A DNA stretch of 64,000 bases. Source: Ruegeria sp. R14_0. GTDB taxonomy: Bacteria > Pseudomonadota > Alphaproteobacteria > Rhodobacterales > Rhodobacteraceae. The stretch spans positions 62,001 through 126,000 of the forward strand of contig NZ_JAGHRC010000004.1 of the NCBI RefSeq assembly GCF_017743975.1, read 5' to 3'. The notes under the pieces are model-generated. The model was not told where the DNA came from and did no database searches. It saw only the letters and a program-made list of their open reading frames with translations. Positions 63,466-64,000 of this stretch are shown here, one piece after another (position 1 is the first letter of the stretch; each line of letters starts with the position of its first letter). Position numbers and translations under genes: made by a program.

Positions 63466-64000
63466 ATGCTGGATCAAACATCTACATCACTTGCCGGATT
63501 TCTAAAGTCCCTTTCCGAGTCCGGCTTTCAGGGCGATATCGAAAAGGATACAGCGTCGTGTCTGGTGGCTGCCACGGATAACAGCATTTATCGCCTGTTG
63601 CCCGACGCGATCCTGTTCCCAAAGAACAGCGGTGATGTTCAGCTTGCGGCCGATCTTGCCGCGCAACAGGGAATTGCGTTGACGGCAAGGGGCGGCGGTA
63701 CTGGAACCAACGGGCAATCGCTGAATACCGGTGTTGTTCTGGATACTTCTCGGCATATGACCGAGATCCTGTCGCTCGACTTGGATGCGGGCACGGTCAC
63801 GGTGCAGCCCGGCGTCGTCCTGGATCAATTGAACACCTTCCTCAAACCGCATGGCGTTTTCTTTGCCCCGACCGTATCCACGTCGTCCCGCGCAACGTTG
63901 GGTGGGATGTTTGCGACAGACGCCAGCGGAAAAGGAAGCCGGATTTATGGCCGCATGTCTGATCACGTTCTGGCCGCGGATCTGGTTCTGGCCAACGGGC
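63466..64000 (+). CDS. YdiJ-like FAD-linked D-2-hydroxyacid dehydrogenase, 5' part
   Basis: The first 178 residues of a gene cut by the window end, read by eye. The ATG at 63466 is used; a GTG nine bases upstream is also in frame. The sequence contains NSIYRLLPDAILFPKN, ARGGGTGTNGQSLN (FAD pyrophosphate loop of the PCMH fold), PGVVLDQLN, and ATLGGMFATDASGKGS, matching the large FAD plus Fe-S family of E. coli YdiJ (D-2-hydroxyglutarate dehydrogenase; full length about 1000 residues). The Fe-S half lies outside the window. Follows tctCBA closely, suggesting it oxidises the imported acid. Confidence 0.88.
   Translation, partial: MLDQTSTSLAGFLKSLSESGFQGDIEKDTASCLVAATDNSIYRLLPDAILFPKNSGDVQLAADLAAQQGIALTARGGGTGTNGQSLNTGVVLDTSRHMTEILSLDLDAGTVTVQPGVVLDQLNTFLKPHGVFFAPTVSTSSRATLGGMFATDASGKGSRIYGRMSDHVLAADLVLANG

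Noticed and set aside
1-64000. Search for mobile elements, attachment sites, tRNA and CRISPR arrays that would mark the NRPS-EPS region as an island.
   Set aside because: No transposase, integrase, long direct repeat, tRNA cloverleaf or spacer array was recognised by eye; an automated search could still find diverged copies.

Overview
The window looks like a chromosomal segment of a marine alphaproteobacterium of the Roseobacter group (Rhodobacterales). This is inferred from gene content and a GC-rich coding style: a short LOV protein, an Fe-S type photolyase, a Q-loop-short cytochrome bd, TctCBA with a YdiJ-like dehydrogenase, and a class III CoA-transferase. No rRNA, tRNA, IS element, integrase or CRISPR array was recognised. 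The species cannot be named from this sequence alone.

Layout. (1) 1-5600: the end of a LysR-type regulator gene, a polar amino-acid ABC importer (binding protein, permease, ATPase) and cytochrome bd subunits cydA/cydB. (2) 5627-10600: the inorganic-carbon pump genes dabB-dabA on the minus strand, with a divergent LysR gene across a palindrome-rich 110-bp gap. (3) 10655-15491: a blue-light/DNA-repair group with an Fe-S (6-4)-type photolyase, an operon of a classical photolyase, a 43-residue DUF2256 protein and a photolyase-like protein whose domain order appears reversed, and a short LOV photoreceptor.

(4) 16301-44357: the standout locus, where nonribosomal peptide/polyketide genes lie inside an exopolysaccharide (EPS) gene set. 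A 3266-residue megasynthase reads A-T-KS-AT-T-AMT-C-A-T with no release domain. Opposite it run a stand-alone C-T-TE protein with an altered C-domain catalytic motif and a cysteine at the TE nucleophile position, a two-part beta-propeller protein and a secreted glycosidase. Across a divergent promoter region follow a polysaccharide export protein, a Wzc-type tyrosine kinase, a GT4 glycosyltransferase, an Sfp-type phosphopantetheinyl transferase, a TIGR04325-type methyltransferase (minus strand), a Wzy-like polymerase/ligase, an ExoY-like sugar-phosphate transferase, a small membrane protein (minus strand), a second GT4 enzyme and a Wzx-like flippase. The phosphopantetheinyl transferase inside the EPS block suggests that both halves serve one product or a coordinated pair: a peptide-polyketide that modifies, anchors or accompanies a secreted glycan.

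(5) 44409-50685: an AraC/GlxA-like regulator, a Cache-domain class III adenylate cyclase, and thiBPQ behind a clear TPP riboswitch. (6) 50787-54817, minus strand: an NhaD/ArsB-type ion transporter with its CBS-domain partner, and a FadB/FadJ-like bifunctional beta-oxidation enzyme. (7) 55069-60198: an acyl-CoA ligase, acyl-CoA dehydrogenase, class III CoA-transferase and thiolase in a tightly overlapping operon. (8) 60416-64000: a tripartite tricarboxylate-type transporter (TctC, TctB, TctA) and the 5' end of a YdiJ-like D-2-hydroxyacid dehydrogenase that runs off the window.
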